Part shown: positions 16,930-25,879 of the stretch, piece by piece | How positions within the stretch are numbered: the first letter of the stretch is position 1 | Layout: the number at the start of each line of letters is the position of its first letter | NCBI GenBank assembly: GCA_036267875.1 | Contig: DATAVE010000157.1 | Span: forward strand, 1 to 64,000 | Direction: 5' to 3' | Origin: DASZTV01 sp036267875 | GTDB taxonomy: Bacteria > Actinomycetota > Actinomycetes > JAFAQI01 | DNA length: 64,000 nucleotides | Translations under genes and position numbers: made by a program | Notes under the pieces: generated by a model | The model's input: the letters and a program-made list of their open reading frames with translations, nothing else | The model's database searches: none | Told to the model about the DNA's origin: nothing

Positions 16930-16976
16930 CGATTCGTCGCTGACAACGCCGCGAGCACGCGGTGACCCTGTGCCGC

Positions 16977-18167
16977 ATGCCATCAATCCGCACCCTGACC
17001 ATCGCGACGATGAGCCTTGCCGTCGCTATCGCCGCAGCGCCGGTCGCTCTCTCCGCCAGCGCATCGACGCCGACGACGACGCATGACGAGGTTGTCTGCA
17101 AGCACGCCGGGACCGCTCGGGCGCGCTGCTTCGCGATCCGCGTCGACCACCTGACGAGTGGTCGGGTACATCATGCGACCAGTCCGAACGGCTACGGACC
17201 GAGCGACCTCCAGTCCGCCTACGTCCTGCCGTCATCGACGAACGGCACCGGTGAGACAGTGGCGATCGTCGACGCCTACGACGACCCGACCGCTGAGGCG
17301 GACCTGGGCGTCTACCGCGCGCAGTTCCACCTTCCGGTTTGTACGACCGCGAATGGCTGCTTTAGGAAGGTCGACGAACGCGGTGGCAACGACTACCCCG
17401 ATGCCGACCCGGGTTGGGCCGAGGAAGTCAGCCTCGATCTCGACATGACCAGCGCCGTCTGCCCGCGGTGCTCGATCCTGCTGGTCGAGGCGGACAGTGC
17501 CTCGATGGCCAACCTCGGTACCGCCGTCAAGACCGCCGTTGCCAACGGCGCGGACGCGGTGAGCAACAGCTACGGCGGAGCGGATGCCAAGGACTCGACG
17601 TACGGCCGCTATTACCACCACGCCGGTGTTGCCGTGACGGCGTCAGCCGGCGACAACGGCTACGGAACCTCCTATCCGGCGAGCAGCAAGTGGGTGACCG
17701 CCGTAGGCGGGACGACGCTGCGCCGTTCGACCTCGAGCCGCGGCTTCACCGAGACCGCGTGGGCCGACAGTGGCAGTGGCTGCTCGTCGTTGAACGCCAC
17801 GACCTGGCAGTCGGCCGTCACCACCGACTGTCCGGGACGCGCGATCGCCGATGTCTCAGCGGTTGCGGATCCGGCGACCGGCGTCGCGGTCTACGACAGC
17901 ACGCCGTATGAGTCCGCAGTCGGCTGGCTCACGTTCGGCGGCACCAGCGCCTCTTCGCCGATCATCGCCTCGACCTTCGCACTGGCCGGCAACACCACTG
18001 ACGTCGACGACGGGTCATTTCTATGGACCCACGAGACCGCCTCGAATCTCTGGGACGTCACGAGTGGCAGCAACGGCACGTGCCCGACCAGCCAGTGGTG
18101 TGCTGCCGGCGCCGGCTGGGACGGCCCAACCGGCTGGGGCACTCCGGACGGCGTGGCTGCGTTCTGA
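16977..18167 (+). CDS. Secreted S53 (sedolisin) family peptidase
   Basis: 396 residues from ATG 16977 (GTG 16962 is possible), with a signal peptide ending near LSASAS. The sedolisin catalytic set is visible: the Glu and Asp of EEVSLDLD (ExxxD), the oxyanion Asp in SAGDNGYG, and Ser in GGTSASSP. The C-terminal WDVTSGSNG and GWDGPTGWGTPDG fit the family calcium site. The usual ~180-residue propeptide is missing; only ~60 residues separate the signal from the catalytic domain. Paired Cys suggest an oxidised extracellular enzyme. Confidence 0.88.
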   Translation: MPSIRTLTIATMSLAVAIAAAPVALSASASTPTTTHDEVVCKHAGTARARCFAIRVDHLTSGRVHHATSPNGYGPSDLQSAYVLPSSTNGTGETVAIVDAYDDPTAEADLGVYRAQFHLPVCTTANGCFRKVDERGGNDYPDADPGWAEEVSLDLDMTSAVCPRCSILLVEADSASMANLGTAVKTAVANGADAVSNSYGGADAKDSTYGRYYHHAGVAVTASAGDNGYGTSYPASSKWVTAVGGTTLRRSTSSRGFTETAWADSGSGCSSLNATTWQSAVTTDCPGRAIADVSAVADPATGVAVYDSTPYESAVGWLTFGGTSASSPIIASTFALAGNTTDVDDGSFLWTHETASNLWDVTSGSNGTCPTSQWCAAGAGWDGPTGWGTPDGVAAF

Positions 18168-18169
18168 GG

Positions 18170-18213
18170 TTGTGAGTCCGCCGCCGCACACAGCCGCGGT
18201 TGCCGACTCACAA
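18170..18213. terminator. Hairpin after the sedolisin gene
   Basis: TTGTGAGTC (18170-18178) pairs with GACTCACAA (18205-18213). The GC-rich loop can pair further. It starts 3 nt after the sedolisin stop and ends 17 nt before the ligase start. No T-tract is present. Confidence 0.5.
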
Positions 18214-18230
18214 GTGGTGGAATCGGCAGT

Positions 18231-19268
18231 GTGAAGCTGCCCGTCATGCCGCCCGTGTCTCCGATGCTTGCGAAAGCGGTGCCTGAGGTCCCTGAGGGCG
18301 AGTTCCTCTACGAGCCCAAGTGGGACGGCTTTCGCTCGATCATCTTTCGCGACGGCGACGACGTGGTGATCGGCTCACGCAACGAGAAGCCGATGACCCG
18401 GTACTTCCCCGAGGTCGTCGGGGCGGTGAAGGCGGCGCTTCCGGACAGGTGCGTCGTCGACGGCGAGATCGCCGTACCGACCAATGGCCGGCTCGAGTTC
18501 GAGACGCTCCAGCAACGGATCCATCCCGCAGAGTCACGCATCCGCAAGCTAGCGGCTGAGACGCCGGCACACTTCATCGCGTTCGACCTGCTCGCCCTCG
18601 GTGACGAGTCGCTGATGGATCTGCCATTCGCGGACCGTCGAGCATTGCTGGAGAAGGCGATCAAGCCGACCGCGGACGTGCATCTCACACCCGCGACCCG
18701 CGACCCTGCTCAGGCACTGCGCTGGTTCACCGACTTCGAGGGCGCCGGACTCGACGGCGTCATCGCGAAGGGCCTCGGACTGACCTACCAGCCCGACAAG
18801 CGGGTGATGTTCAAGATCAAACACGCCCGAACCGCCGACTGTGTGCTCGCCGGCTTCCGCTGGCACAAGAGCGGCCCGATCGTCGGGTCATTGATCCTCG
18901 GCCTGTACGACGGAGACCAGCTGCGCCACATCGGCGTCGCGGCGTCGTTCCCGATGAAACGACGCGCCGAGCTGGTCGAGGAGCTCGCCCCGCTACGCGA
19001 GAACGCTCAGGTCGACCACCCGTGGATCGGCAACGAATGGGGACCCGGCGGCACGCCCAACCGTTGGAACTCCGGCAAGGACATGACCTTCGAGCCACTG
19101 CGACCGGAATGGGTCGTCGAGGTCGCGTACGACCAGATGGAAGGCCACAGGTTTCGTCACACGGCGCAGTTCCGTCACTGGCGAACCGACCGCGATCCCC
19201 GCTCCTGCACGTTCGAGCAGCTCGAGCGGCCGCTCAAGTGTGCGATCGAGGAAGTATTCGGCGCGTAA
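18231..19268 (+). CDS. ligC: ATP-dependent DNA ligase, LigC type
   Basis: 345 residues from GTG 18231. Motif I is EPKWDGFR with the AMP-accepting Lys30. Further motifs are SRNEKPMTRYFPE, VVDGEIAVP, IAFDLLALGDESLMDLPF, GLDGVIAKGLGLTYQPDKRVMFKIKHARTAD (motifs IV-V) and an OB-fold with WNSGKDMTFEPLRPEWVVEVAYDQMEGHRFRH. It lacks the polymerase and nuclease parts of LigD. In mycobacteria LigC works with Prim-PolC in repair of short gaps, and a PolDom gene lies 464 nt away, convergent with this one. Confidence 0.92.
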   Translation: MKLPVMPPVSPMLAKAVPEVPEGEFLYEPKWDGFRSIIFRDGDDVVIGSRNEKPMTRYFPEVVGAVKAALPDRCVVDGEIAVPTNGRLEFETLQQRIHPAESRIRKLAAETPAHFIAFDLLALGDESLMDLPFADRRALLEKAIKPTADVHLTPATRDPAQALRWFTDFEGAGLDGVIAKGLGLTYQPDKRVMFKIKHARTADCVLAGFRWHKSGPIVGSLILGLYDGDQLRHIGVAASFPMKRRAELVEELAPLRENAQVDHPWIGNEWGPGGTPNRWNSGKDMTFEPLRPEWVVEVAYDQMEGHRFRHTAQFRHWRTDRDPRSCTFEQLERPLKCAIEEVFGA

Positions 19269-19732
19269 CTGCCAACTGTCCTTAAGGCCGCTTTCAGGTT
19301 CCGACGATTAGGTACTAACAGCAGGACGCACTCGTCGGTGTGGCTACCGATCCGGCTCGTCGGGCCCCTCCCCCCGGAGGCCCGACCCGGCGAGTGCGTC
19401 CTCGCCCATTTCGCCGTGTTGGCCATCCTTTGCGCGCCTCGCCGCAACGTCGGTGGATTCGCCGTACGGGGGAATCGGGCCCTTGCCGTACGCCATGGGG
19501 ATACAGATGAGCTCGACAAGCGTCAAGACCAAGCCCGCCGCGGGACTCCCGACGGTGACTGCCGATTCAACCTTCGGCGTCGCGCTCGGCGCCACCGCGG
19601 CGCAGGCGCGGCCCGCGTCCTTCACCGAGTGCCCGGGCAGCTACACCGCTCACTGAACGCACCGGCCGGCGCGATAGGGAAGGGCCGTCACCGTCAAGTT
19701 CATGTGGTACACCAACCCCGCCCAGCCAAGGT
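19269..19732. other. 464-nt intergenic region between convergent repair genes
   Basis: This space between ligC and the PolDom gene is long for this compact genome. It contains the structured element at 19323-19402, described separately. A weak plus-strand reading frame of about 50 codons (ATG 19501, stop by 19656) has no recognisable product and no good ribosome site. A longer minus-strand frame over 19344-19625 is also unconvincing. I see no protein gene here that I can support. Confidence 0.4.
19323..19402 (+). ncRNA. Structured RNA or complex terminator
   Basis: AGGACGCACTCG (19323-19334) pairs perfectly with CGAGTGCGTCCT (19391-19402), extending inward to 16 bp with one G-T pair. Inside lies a second hairpin, TCGGGCC (19360-19366) with GGCCCGA (19379-19385), whose loop contains CCTCCCCCC. 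The result is a stem with at least one internal arm and an extra unpaired stretch. The C-rich loop recalls actinobacterial 6C RNAs, but only one such loop is seen, so that class is not assigned. It could instead terminate ligC. The strand is inferred. Confidence 0.4.
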
Positions 19733-20773
19733 CTACTGAGCGTCCGACTCCCAGTTGGCGGCGTTCATCTTGCTGGGCTGCACGCGTGGCGGCTCGCCGG
19801 GCATCTTCGGGTAGTTCGGTGGGTACGGCGCGTCCCCCAGACCGTGGTCGGCCTCGTCTCGGTCGGCCCACTCGAGCAGCGGCTCGATGCCGAACACGGC
19901 GTCGTCGATCCCGGCATGCACGTCACCGATCTCGGCGAACCGCTTCGGCAACGTGTTGATGTCGAAGTCCTGCGTTTCGACGTCGGGGAGCTCGGCCCAG
20001 GTGACAGGAGCCGACGCCGGCGCATGCGCGAACCCACGCAACGAGTACGCCGCGGCAATCGTGCGATCCTTCGCGTTCTGGTTGAAGTCCACGAAGATCC
20101 GCTCGCCGCGCTCTTCCTTCCACCAGGCCGTCGTCACCTGATCGGGCGCGCGACGTTCGACCTCGCGGGCAAACGCGAGTGCTGCGCGTCGTACCTCCCG
20201 GAAGCCGTAGTCAGGCTTGATCCGCACGTAGATGTGCACGCCGCGGTTGCCGGAGGTCTTCGGCCAGCCGACGGCACCGAGATCGTTCAGCACCTCGTGG
20301 ACCAGGCCTGCGACCTTCTTGGCATCCGCGAAGTCCGTACCCGGCTGCGGGTCGAGATCGACTCTGAGCTCGTCGGGCTTCTCGACCGCGGCACAACGCG
20401 TGTGCCACGGATGGAACTCGACTGTCGACATCTGGACCGCCCAAGCAATCGCCCCGAGCTCGGTTACACAAAGCTCGTCGGCGGTGCGGCCGGAAGGAAA
20501 TGACACTTCGGCGGTCTGCACCCAGTCAGGGGCGCCTTTGGGGATTCGCTTCTGGTAGATCTTCTCGTCCTCGACGCCCTGCACGCCCTCGGGATAGCGG
20601 TGCAGCATGCACGGTCGCTCATACAGCGCACGGACGATCCCCTCGCCGACCGAGAGGTAGTAGTTGACGACGTCGAGCTTCGTCGCGCCGATCGCCGGGA
20701 AGTACACCCGGTCCGGGTTCGTCACCTTGACCGTGCGGCCCTCGACCTCGACCTCAACGAACGGGGAAGCCAT
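19733..20773 (-). CDS. LigD-type PolDom primase-polymerase (Prim-PolC-like)
   Basis: 346 residues matching the archaeo-eukaryotic primase-like polymerase domain of LigD, as a stand-alone protein. Seen are the start VTNPDRVYFP, GAPDWVQTAEV, the catalytic DELRVDLDPQPG (metal-binding Asp pair) at about residues 133-144, KTSGNRGVHIYV and RIFVDFNQNAKDRTIAAAYSLR. Such enzymes fill short gaps and add ribonucleotides in end joining or excision repair. No Ku gene is in the window. The start is 45 nt from divergent msrB. Confidence 0.9.
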   Translation of the reverse strand: MASPFVEVEVEGRTVKVTNPDRVYFPAIGATKLDVVNYYLSVGEGIVRALYERPCMLHRYPEGVQGVEDEKIYQKRIPKGAPDWVQTAEVSFPSGRTADELCVTELGAIAWAVQMSTVEFHPWHTRCAAVEKPDELRVDLDPQPGTDFADAKKVAGLVHEVLNDLGAVGWPKTSGNRGVHIYVRIKPDYGFREVRRAALAFAREVERRAPDQVTTAWWKEERGERIFVDFNQNAKDRTIAAAYSLRGFAHAPASAPVTWAELPDVETQDFDINTLPKRFAEIGDVHAGIDDAVFGIEPLLEWADRDEADHGLGDAPYPPNYPKMPGEPPRVQPSKMNAANWESDAQ

Positions 20774-20818
20774 GGCCGGAACCTATCCGGCTTCAGGTCG
20801 ACGTGGCAGCATCGAGGC

Positions 20819-21223
20819 ATGGCACACGAGGTCGAGAAGACGGACGAAGAGTGGCGCGCCGAGCTTTCACCCGAGGAGTACGCCGTACTCCGCAAGGCGG
20901 GAACGGAGCGGGCGGGCACAGGACCGCTGTTGCACGAGCACCGTACCGGGATCTTCCGCTGCCGGGCGTGTGGCAACGAGCTGTTCCAGAGCGACACGAA
21001 GTTCGAGTCGGGCAGCGGATGGCCATCCTTCTACGACCCGATGAACTCCGACGCCGTCGAGTTGGTCGATGACAGCACTCATGGCATGAAGCGGACCGAG
21101 GTCCGCTGCAAGAAGTGCGGCTCGCACCTCGGGCACGTCTTCGACGATGCACCGCAGACCCCGACAGGCGAGCGCTACTGCATGAACTCGCTCAGCCTCA
21201 GCTTCGACCCCGCCAAGGACTAA
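20819..21223 (+). CDS. msrB: Peptide-methionine (R)-S-oxide reductase MsrB
   Basis: 134 residues from ATG 20819. The zinc-binding pairs are CRAC and CKKC, and FESGSGWPSFYDP, GSHLGHVF and the catalytic RYCMNSLSL are all intact. MsrB reduces methionine-R-sulfoxide in oxidised proteins using thioredoxin. It is cytoplasmic, as there is no signal peptide. It marks the start of the stretch collinear with M. tuberculosis Rv2674 onwards. Confidence 0.95.
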   Translation: MAHEVEKTDEEWRAELSPEEYAVLRKAGTERAGTGPLLHEHRTGIFRCRACGNELFQSDTKFESGSGWPSFYDPMNSDAVELVDDSTHGMKRTEVRCKKCGSHLGHVFDDAPQTPTGERYCMNSLSLSFDPAKD

Positions 21224-21255
21224 CCGCGTCCCGCCAAGGACTAACCCCGTCCCGC

Positions 21256-21313
21256 CGAGGTCGACGCACATTGCGGAATAGGGGCCCTCGTAAGGCGAAG
21301 ATCGTCGACCTCG
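21256..21313. repeat. Inverted repeat between msrB and hemQ
   Basis: CGAGGTCGACG (21256-21266) and CGTCGACCTCG (21303-21313) form an 11-bp stem around a 36-nt loop. The loop contains GCGGAATAGG (21273-21282), a decamer that also lies in the hairpin loop between dxs and the RNA methyltransferase. Just upstream, CCCGCCAAGGACTAACC is nearly repeated, as part of the msrB end and again around 21230-21246. It lies between convergent genes and may serve as a terminator. Confidence 0.6.
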
Positions 21314-21326
21314 ACGAGGCAGTGAC

Positions 21327-22034
21327 CTACGGGAGGGCGGCTACCAGCTCGCTCGCTGACTTCCTGCAGCCTGGGTAGAACGGGATCTCCAGCCGGGTGT
21401 GGCGGCGGGCGGTAGCCGCGCGGAGCTCTCGCATCAGGTCGACGATGCGGTGCATCTCGTCGGCTTCGAAGGCCAGCACCCACTCGTAGTCGCCGAGCGC
21501 GAACGACGCCACCGTGTTGGCACGAACGTCGGCGTACTCCCGCGCCAGCTTGCCGTGCTCGGCGAGCATGAAGCGCCGCTCCTCCTCGGGCAGCAGGTAC
21601 CACTCGTAGTCACGGTTGAACGGGTAGACGCTGACGTAGCGCTTGGGCTCCTCACCGGCGAGGTACGCCGGGACGTGGCTCTTGTTGAACTCGGCCGGGC
21701 GATGCAGCGCCATGGCCGACCACACCGGCTCACACGAGCGGCCCAGAGCGCTGCCGCGGAAGCGCGACCACGCCTCCTGCAGGTCATCCGAGGTCGGCGC
21801 GACCCACCAGATCATCAGGTCGGCATCAGCTCGGAACCCGCTGACGTCGTAGAGGCCGCGGGTGACGATTCCCTTTTCGTCGAGCTGGTCGAAGAGTGTT
21901 TCCAGATCCGCGGCGACCGCGTCACGGCCATCTACCGGGAGCCGGTCGCTCACCTTGAATACCGACCACATCGTGTAGCTGATGACCTCGTTGAGATCCT
22001 TCGCCCGCTTGCCGGGCGACCGCTCGTCTGCCAT
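21327..22034 (-). CDS. hemQ: Coproheme decarboxylase / haem synthase HemQ
   Basis: 235 residues of the chlorite-dismutase-like HemQ family: YTMWSVFKVSDRL at the start, GLYDVSGFRADADLMIWW, the Tyr-containing KRYVSVYPFNRDYEWYLLP, and FMLAEHGKLAREY with the proximal haem His. HemQ converts coproheme to haem b with peroxide in the coproporphyrin-dependent pathway typical of actinobacteria. It lies beside hemY and hemE, separated from them only by the plus-strand lipoprotein gene. Confidence 0.95.
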   Translation of the reverse strand: MADERSPGKRAKDLNEVISYTMWSVFKVSDRLPVDGRDAVAADLETLFDQLDEKGIVTRGLYDVSGFRADADLMIWWVAPTSDDLQEAWSRFRGSALGRSCEPVWSAMALHRPAEFNKSHVPAYLAGEEPKRYVSVYPFNRDYEWYLLPEEERRFMLAEHGKLAREYADVRANTVASFALGDYEWVLAFEADEMHRIVDLMRELRAATARRHTRLEIPFYPGCRKSASELVAALP

Positions 22035-22087
22035 GTCTTCATTGTCGCCCAGGGTGAGATCACCGATTGCGGGGGCAGACTTCCCCC

Positions 22088-23476
22088 ATGCGTCGAATCG
22101 GGATCTTGCTCGCCGTCCCCCTGGCCGTCACGACTGCCTGCGCAGGGACGAGCACGGCAGCTGGTGCCAGGAGCGCGGGCAGCGCTGCTTCGAGCCCTGG
22201 ACCGGCGACGCATTTCACCGACTGGCCGAACTTCCACAACACCGTCAGCAAGAGCGGCGTCGCCAACGGCGGCGTGAAGCTGCCGCTGCATCAGGCGTGG
22301 TCGCGAAAGCTCGACGGACCGGTGTGGAGCGAACCGGTGATCGGCGACGGCGTGCTGATCACCGCAACCGAGCACAACGCGGTCTACGGCCTCGACCCGC
22401 GCACCGGCAAGGTGCTCTGGGAGCAGAAGCTCGCCATACCTGAGCCTGGGTCCAGCCAGCCGTGCGGCGACATCGATCCGATCGGCATCACCGGCAGCCC
22501 GGCATACGACCCGGCGACCGGCTCGGTCTTCGTCGTCGACACCTCACCAAGTGGCCACCACACGATCTGGGCGCTGTCCGCGAAAACCGGCCAACGACGC
22601 TGGCACCGAAGCGGCGATCCAGACAAGGCACGCGACATGAACGCCGAACAACAGCGCGCCGCGTTGGTTGTCGTCGACCACCGCGTGATCGTGACCTACG
22701 GCGCGCACGCCGGCGATTGCGGCAACTACGTCGGCTACGCGATGTCCGTCGCGACGAACGGCAAAGGCCGTACGCCGTACTACGCGGTCCCGAACGCCCG
22801 ACAGGCAGGTATGTGGGGACCGGCGGGACCGGTCGAAGCGTACGACGGCAACGTCCTCACGCCGACCGCCAACGGATCGAATCGCACCGGAGGCACCTGG
22901 GACCACAGCGACGGCGTGATCGAGCTGAGCCCCCGGACAATGCATTACGTCCGTGGCTGGGCGCCGAGCAACTGGGAGGAGGGCGACGCCGACGACCTGA
23001 GCCTCGGCTCGACCTCACCGGTCCAGGTCGCGGGTGACTATGTCGTCGGTGGCAAGCGTGGCGAGGTGTGGCTGCTGAAGCCGACGCTCGGCGGCGTTGG
23101 TGGCGAGCTCGACACCCTCGGCGGCGACGGCTTCTGCAACGCCTTCGGCGGCATCGCCGCCGTGGGCAACACCGCGATCATCCCCTGCAAGAACTTCAGC
23201 AAGCCGCACAGCGTGCTGGCCGTGACGGTGAGCAACGGCAAGCTGCACACGAAGTGGACCGCTAGTGGCATGTACGGCGCACCGGTCATCGCCGGGCAGC
23301 GGGTGTTCGTAGCCGACCTCGACAGCGGCGACCTCGAGGTGCTGTCGCTGAAGAACGGCCACGTCATCACGTCGATCCCCGTCGGGAGCCTTGCGACCTT
23401 CCCGTCAGAGGTGGTCGACGGCAATCACGTGTTCGTCCCGACGCTGTCGGGGATCACCGCGATTCGAGGCTCTTGA
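22088..23476 (+). CDS. Lipoprotein with PQQ-like beta-propeller
   Basis: 462 residues from ATG 22088. The signal ends in lipobox VTTAC (Cys18), so it is a surface lipoprotein. The rest forms a beta-propeller of WD/PQQ-like blades: GVLITATEHNAVYGLDPRTGKVLWEQK, TIWALSAKTGQRRWH, GEVWLLKPT and GDLEVLSLKNGHVITSIPVG. No PQQ-dehydrogenase active site is seen, so it is probably a scaffold rather than an enzyme. It is inserted between hemQ and hemY and overlaps the hemY 3' end by 23 nt, convergently. Confidence 0.8.
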   Translation: MRRIGILLAVPLAVTTACAGTSTAAGARSAGSAASSPGPATHFTDWPNFHNTVSKSGVANGGVKLPLHQAWSRKLDGPVWSEPVIGDGVLITATEHNAVYGLDPRTGKVLWEQKLAIPEPGSSQPCGDIDPIGITGSPAYDPATGSVFVVDTSPSGHHTIWALSAKTGQRRWHRSGDPDKARDMNAEQQRAALVVVDHRVIVTYGAHAGDCGNYVGYAMSVATNGKGRTPYYAVPNARQAGMWGPAGPVEAYDGNVLTPTANGSNRTGGTWDHSDGVIELSPRTMHYVRGWAPSNWEEGDADDLSLGSTSPVQVAGDYVVGGKRGEVWLLKPTLGGVGGELDTLGGDGFCNAFGGIAAVGNTAIIPCKNFSKPHSVLAVTVSNGKLHTKWTASGMYGAPVIAGQRVFVADLDSGDLEVLSLKNGHVITSIPVGSLATFPSEVVDGNHVFVPTLSGITAIRGS

Positions 23477-24839
23477 TGTAGGTAACTATCTGGCTCGCTG
23501 CCCGTTGACCGGACGCGATACATGCCGGTACGCCGACGCCTTCGTAAGTCGCACCACACACGGCAAGACCGGGCAAGATCGCGACTCCCGACCGAATGCG
23601 CAGAACGCGCTCGACGTGGCCGACGGCGTACTGCGGGAGTGCCCCACCCCATCGGCTGACGGACGCATCGATGGGCGTGCCAGAGAAGCCTGCGTACGTC
23701 GTGAGCTCAGCCGCCGCGTCCTTGACCAGCTCGGCGTCGTCCCGCTGCAGGACGGCGGTGTCGCCGTAGCGGCCGAACGAACATCGAGCAACGGCGACAT
23801 CGCCGACCGACAGGTGCGGCCACTTCGCCGACGACAGCGTGACGGCCTTGACCGGTCTGCCGTACGTCGACGGCACCAGGTAGCCGCTCATCCCAGCGTT
23901 GCCGGCGTCCTCGGCCCGCCACGCCGTGGTGACGATCGCCAGACTCGCACTCTCGATCGCCGACAACTCCGCCGCCGCCGCAGCAGCGACGTTGGCAAGC
24001 AGCTTGCCTGCAGCACTCGCCGGCGTCGCCACAACCACGCCAACCACATCGATCGCGCGCTCGGCGTTCGTAGCGCCGTAGATCACTCGCCACCCCGTCG
24101 TGGTTCGCTCGATGTCACGCACGGTCCACCCCGTGGCTGCCCGGCCGCCGTTGCTCGACAACGAGGCCAGGAGCGCGCCCGGGAGCGTTCCGAGACCGTT
24201 TCGCAGCGTGGCAAAGATCGGCAGGTCCGACGACGGCGCGGCCGCGACCGCCCGCCTCGCGGCGGCGAGGCCTGAGCGTTCGTCGCGCGGCAGCTGTGGC
24301 AGCGTCGCAGCAAGGGACAGCTCGTCAGCCCGGCCAGCGTAGACACCGCCCAGCATCGGATCGATGAGCCGGTCGACGACGGCAGAGCCGAATCGCTTGC
24401 GTGCCCACGCACCGACTGCGATGTCCTCGCCCGGCGGACGGCCAGGGAGCCAGGAGTCCGCCCCCGCCCTCGCGACCTCAGCCGACGACAACACCCCGCG
24501 CAACGTGCTGGCATCGCTCGGCAGGCCCATCACGGTGCGCTCCGGCATCGGTCGAAGCTCGCCCCGCGACCACACCGCCGCCTTCGTCGTACGCGGGACC
24601 ACCTGCTCGGCAGCCAGGCCGAGCTCATTGACGAGGTCTAGTGCCTCCGGTCGCCTGACCAAGAACGCCTCTGCGCCTTCATCGACCGTTATTCCGCCAA
24701 CCTCAGTCGTTCGTAGCTTGCCACCAACCTCGCGACTCGCCTCGAACAACGTGACGCTGACCCCTTCACGAGCGAGCGCGTTCGCCGCCACGAGGCCCGC
24801 AACCCCGCCGCCGACGACGACAACGGCTGCTCGCCTCAC
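23454..24839 (-). CDS. hemY: Coproporphyrinogen/protoporphyrinogen III oxidase
   Basis: 461 residues from GTG 24839, chosen because it forms a GTGA overlap with the hemE stop. FAD-binding VVVVGGGVAGLVAANALAREG lies at the N-terminus, with DEGAEAFLVRRPE, MLGGVYAGRADELSL and the C-terminal GLAVCGATYEGVGVPACIASG that closes the FAD site. In Gram-positive bacteria HemY (CgoX) oxidises coproporphyrinogen III to coproporphyrin III, which fits the presence of hemQ. Confidence 0.94.
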   Translation of the reverse strand: MRRAAVVVVGGGVAGLVAANALAREGVSVTLFEASREVGGKLRTTEVGGITVDEGAEAFLVRRPEALDLVNELGLAAEQVVPRTTKAAVWSRGELRPMPERTVMGLPSDASTLRGVLSSAEVARAGADSWLPGRPPGEDIAVGAWARKRFGSAVVDRLIDPMLGGVYAGRADELSLAATLPQLPRDERSGLAAARRAVAAAPSSDLPIFATLRNGLGTLPGALLASLSSNGGRAATGWTVRDIERTTTGWRVIYGATNAERAIDVVGVVVATPASAAGKLLANVAAAAAAELSAIESASLAIVTTAWRAEDAGNAGMSGYLVPSTYGRPVKAVTLSSAKWPHLSVGDVAVARCSFGRYGDTAVLQRDDAELVKDAAAELTTYAGFSGTPIDASVSRWGGALPQYAVGHVERVLRIRSGVAILPGLAVCGATYEGVGVPACIASGQRAASQIVTYIKSLESR

Positions 24840-25867
24840 TGTCTGGACGTCTCGTGGTGGACGAGGTCGACGACCCTGGTAAGCGCATCGGGGTCGGTAT
24901 CCGGCAGCACACCGTGCCCCAGATTGAAGATGTGGCCGGCAGCATGGCGTCCAGCGCGCAGTACGTCGCGCACTCGCTGCGCCGTCGCCGCCCACGGCGC
25001 GAACACCGAGGCCGGGTCGAGGTTGCCTTGCAGCGCAACACCCGGACCGACGCGCGTGGCGGCCTGATCGAGCGGCACTCGCCAGTCGACCCCGACGACG
25101 TCGGCGCCGGCGGCCGCCATCAAGCCGAGGAGCTCGCCGGTGTCGACACCGAAGTGGATCCGAGGCACACCCGAGACCGCCTCGAGCACGCGACGGCTGT
25201 GCGGCAGGACGTAGCGCTCGTAGTCGGCGGCCGACAGCGACCCCGCCCACGAGTCGAACAACTGGATTGCGCCGACCCCTGCATCGATCTGGACTTGGAG
25301 ATACGTGACGGCAATATCCGCAAGCCGGCCGGCGAGGGCGTGCCAGGTGTCCTCGTCGCCGTACATGAGCGCCTTGGTCCTTGCGTGGTCGCGACTCGGT
25401 CCACCCTCGACGAGGTAGGACGCGAGGGTGAACGGCGCACCGGCGAAGCCGATCAGCGGGGTGGCGCCGAGCTCCGTCACCAGTCCCCGGACAGCATCGG
25501 CGACCGGAGCAACGTGGTCCGGCTCTAGGCGAGGCAGCGCAGCAACCGCTGCCGCGCTCCGGACAGGCTCGGCAACGACTGGGCCAACTCCACTAACGAT
25601 GTCGAGGTCGAAGCCGGCCGCCTTGAGCGGCAGCACGATGTCGCTGAAGAGGATCGCGGCGTCGACGCCGTAGCGGCGTACCGGCTGCATCGTGATCTCG
25701 ATGACCAGGTCGGGCCGAAGGCACGACTCGAGCATCCCGACGCCCTCGCGCACCTTGCGGTACTCCGGCAGTGCGCGGCCGGCCTGGCGCATGAACCAGA
25801 CCGGGGTATGTGGGACAGGCTTGCCTTGGCAGGCCAGGAGGAATGCACTGTCAGCGGGCCCGGGCAC
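24836..25867 (-). CDS. hemE: Uroporphyrinogen decarboxylase
   Basis: 343 residues from GTG 25867. The signature PVWFMRQAGRALPEYRKVR is at the N-terminus, followed by DAAILFSDIVLPL (catalytic Asp), GFAGAPFTLASYLVEGG, QLFDSWAG and FNLGHGVLPDTDPD. The enzyme removes four acetate carboxyls from uroporphyrinogen III to give coproporphyrinogen III. It is the first gene of a coupled hemE-hemY operon. Confidence 0.96.
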   Translation of the reverse strand: MPGPADSAFLLACQGKPVPHTPVWFMRQAGRALPEYRKVREGVGMLESCLRPDLVIEITMQPVRRYGVDAAILFSDIVLPLKAAGFDLDIVSGVGPVVAEPVRSAAAVAALPRLEPDHVAPVADAVRGLVTELGATPLIGFAGAPFTLASYLVEGGPSRDHARTKALMYGDEDTWHALAGRLADIAVTYLQVQIDAGVGAIQLFDSWAGSLSAADYERYVLPHSRRVLEAVSGVPRIHFGVDTGELLGLMAAAGADVVGVDWRVPLDQAATRVGPGVALQGNLDPASVFAPWAATAQRVRDVLRAGRHAAGHIFNLGHGVLPDTDPDALTRVVDLVHHETSRQ

Positions 25868-25879
25868 ACCTCGATGGTT

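Noticed and set aside
19323..19402. Assignment of the structured element as 6C RNA
   Set aside because: Only one C-rich loop is seen, while that class has two; left as unassigned structure.
19320..19520. c-di-AMP (ydaO-type) riboswitch upstream of a small frame, suggested by GGGGGAATC near 19470
   Set aside because: The surrounding conserved elements of that riboswitch are not present and no suitable gene follows.
19344..19656. Two overlapping small frames between ligC and the PolDom gene
   Set aside because: Neither has a convincing ribosome site or product, and both overlap or adjoin strong RNA structure.
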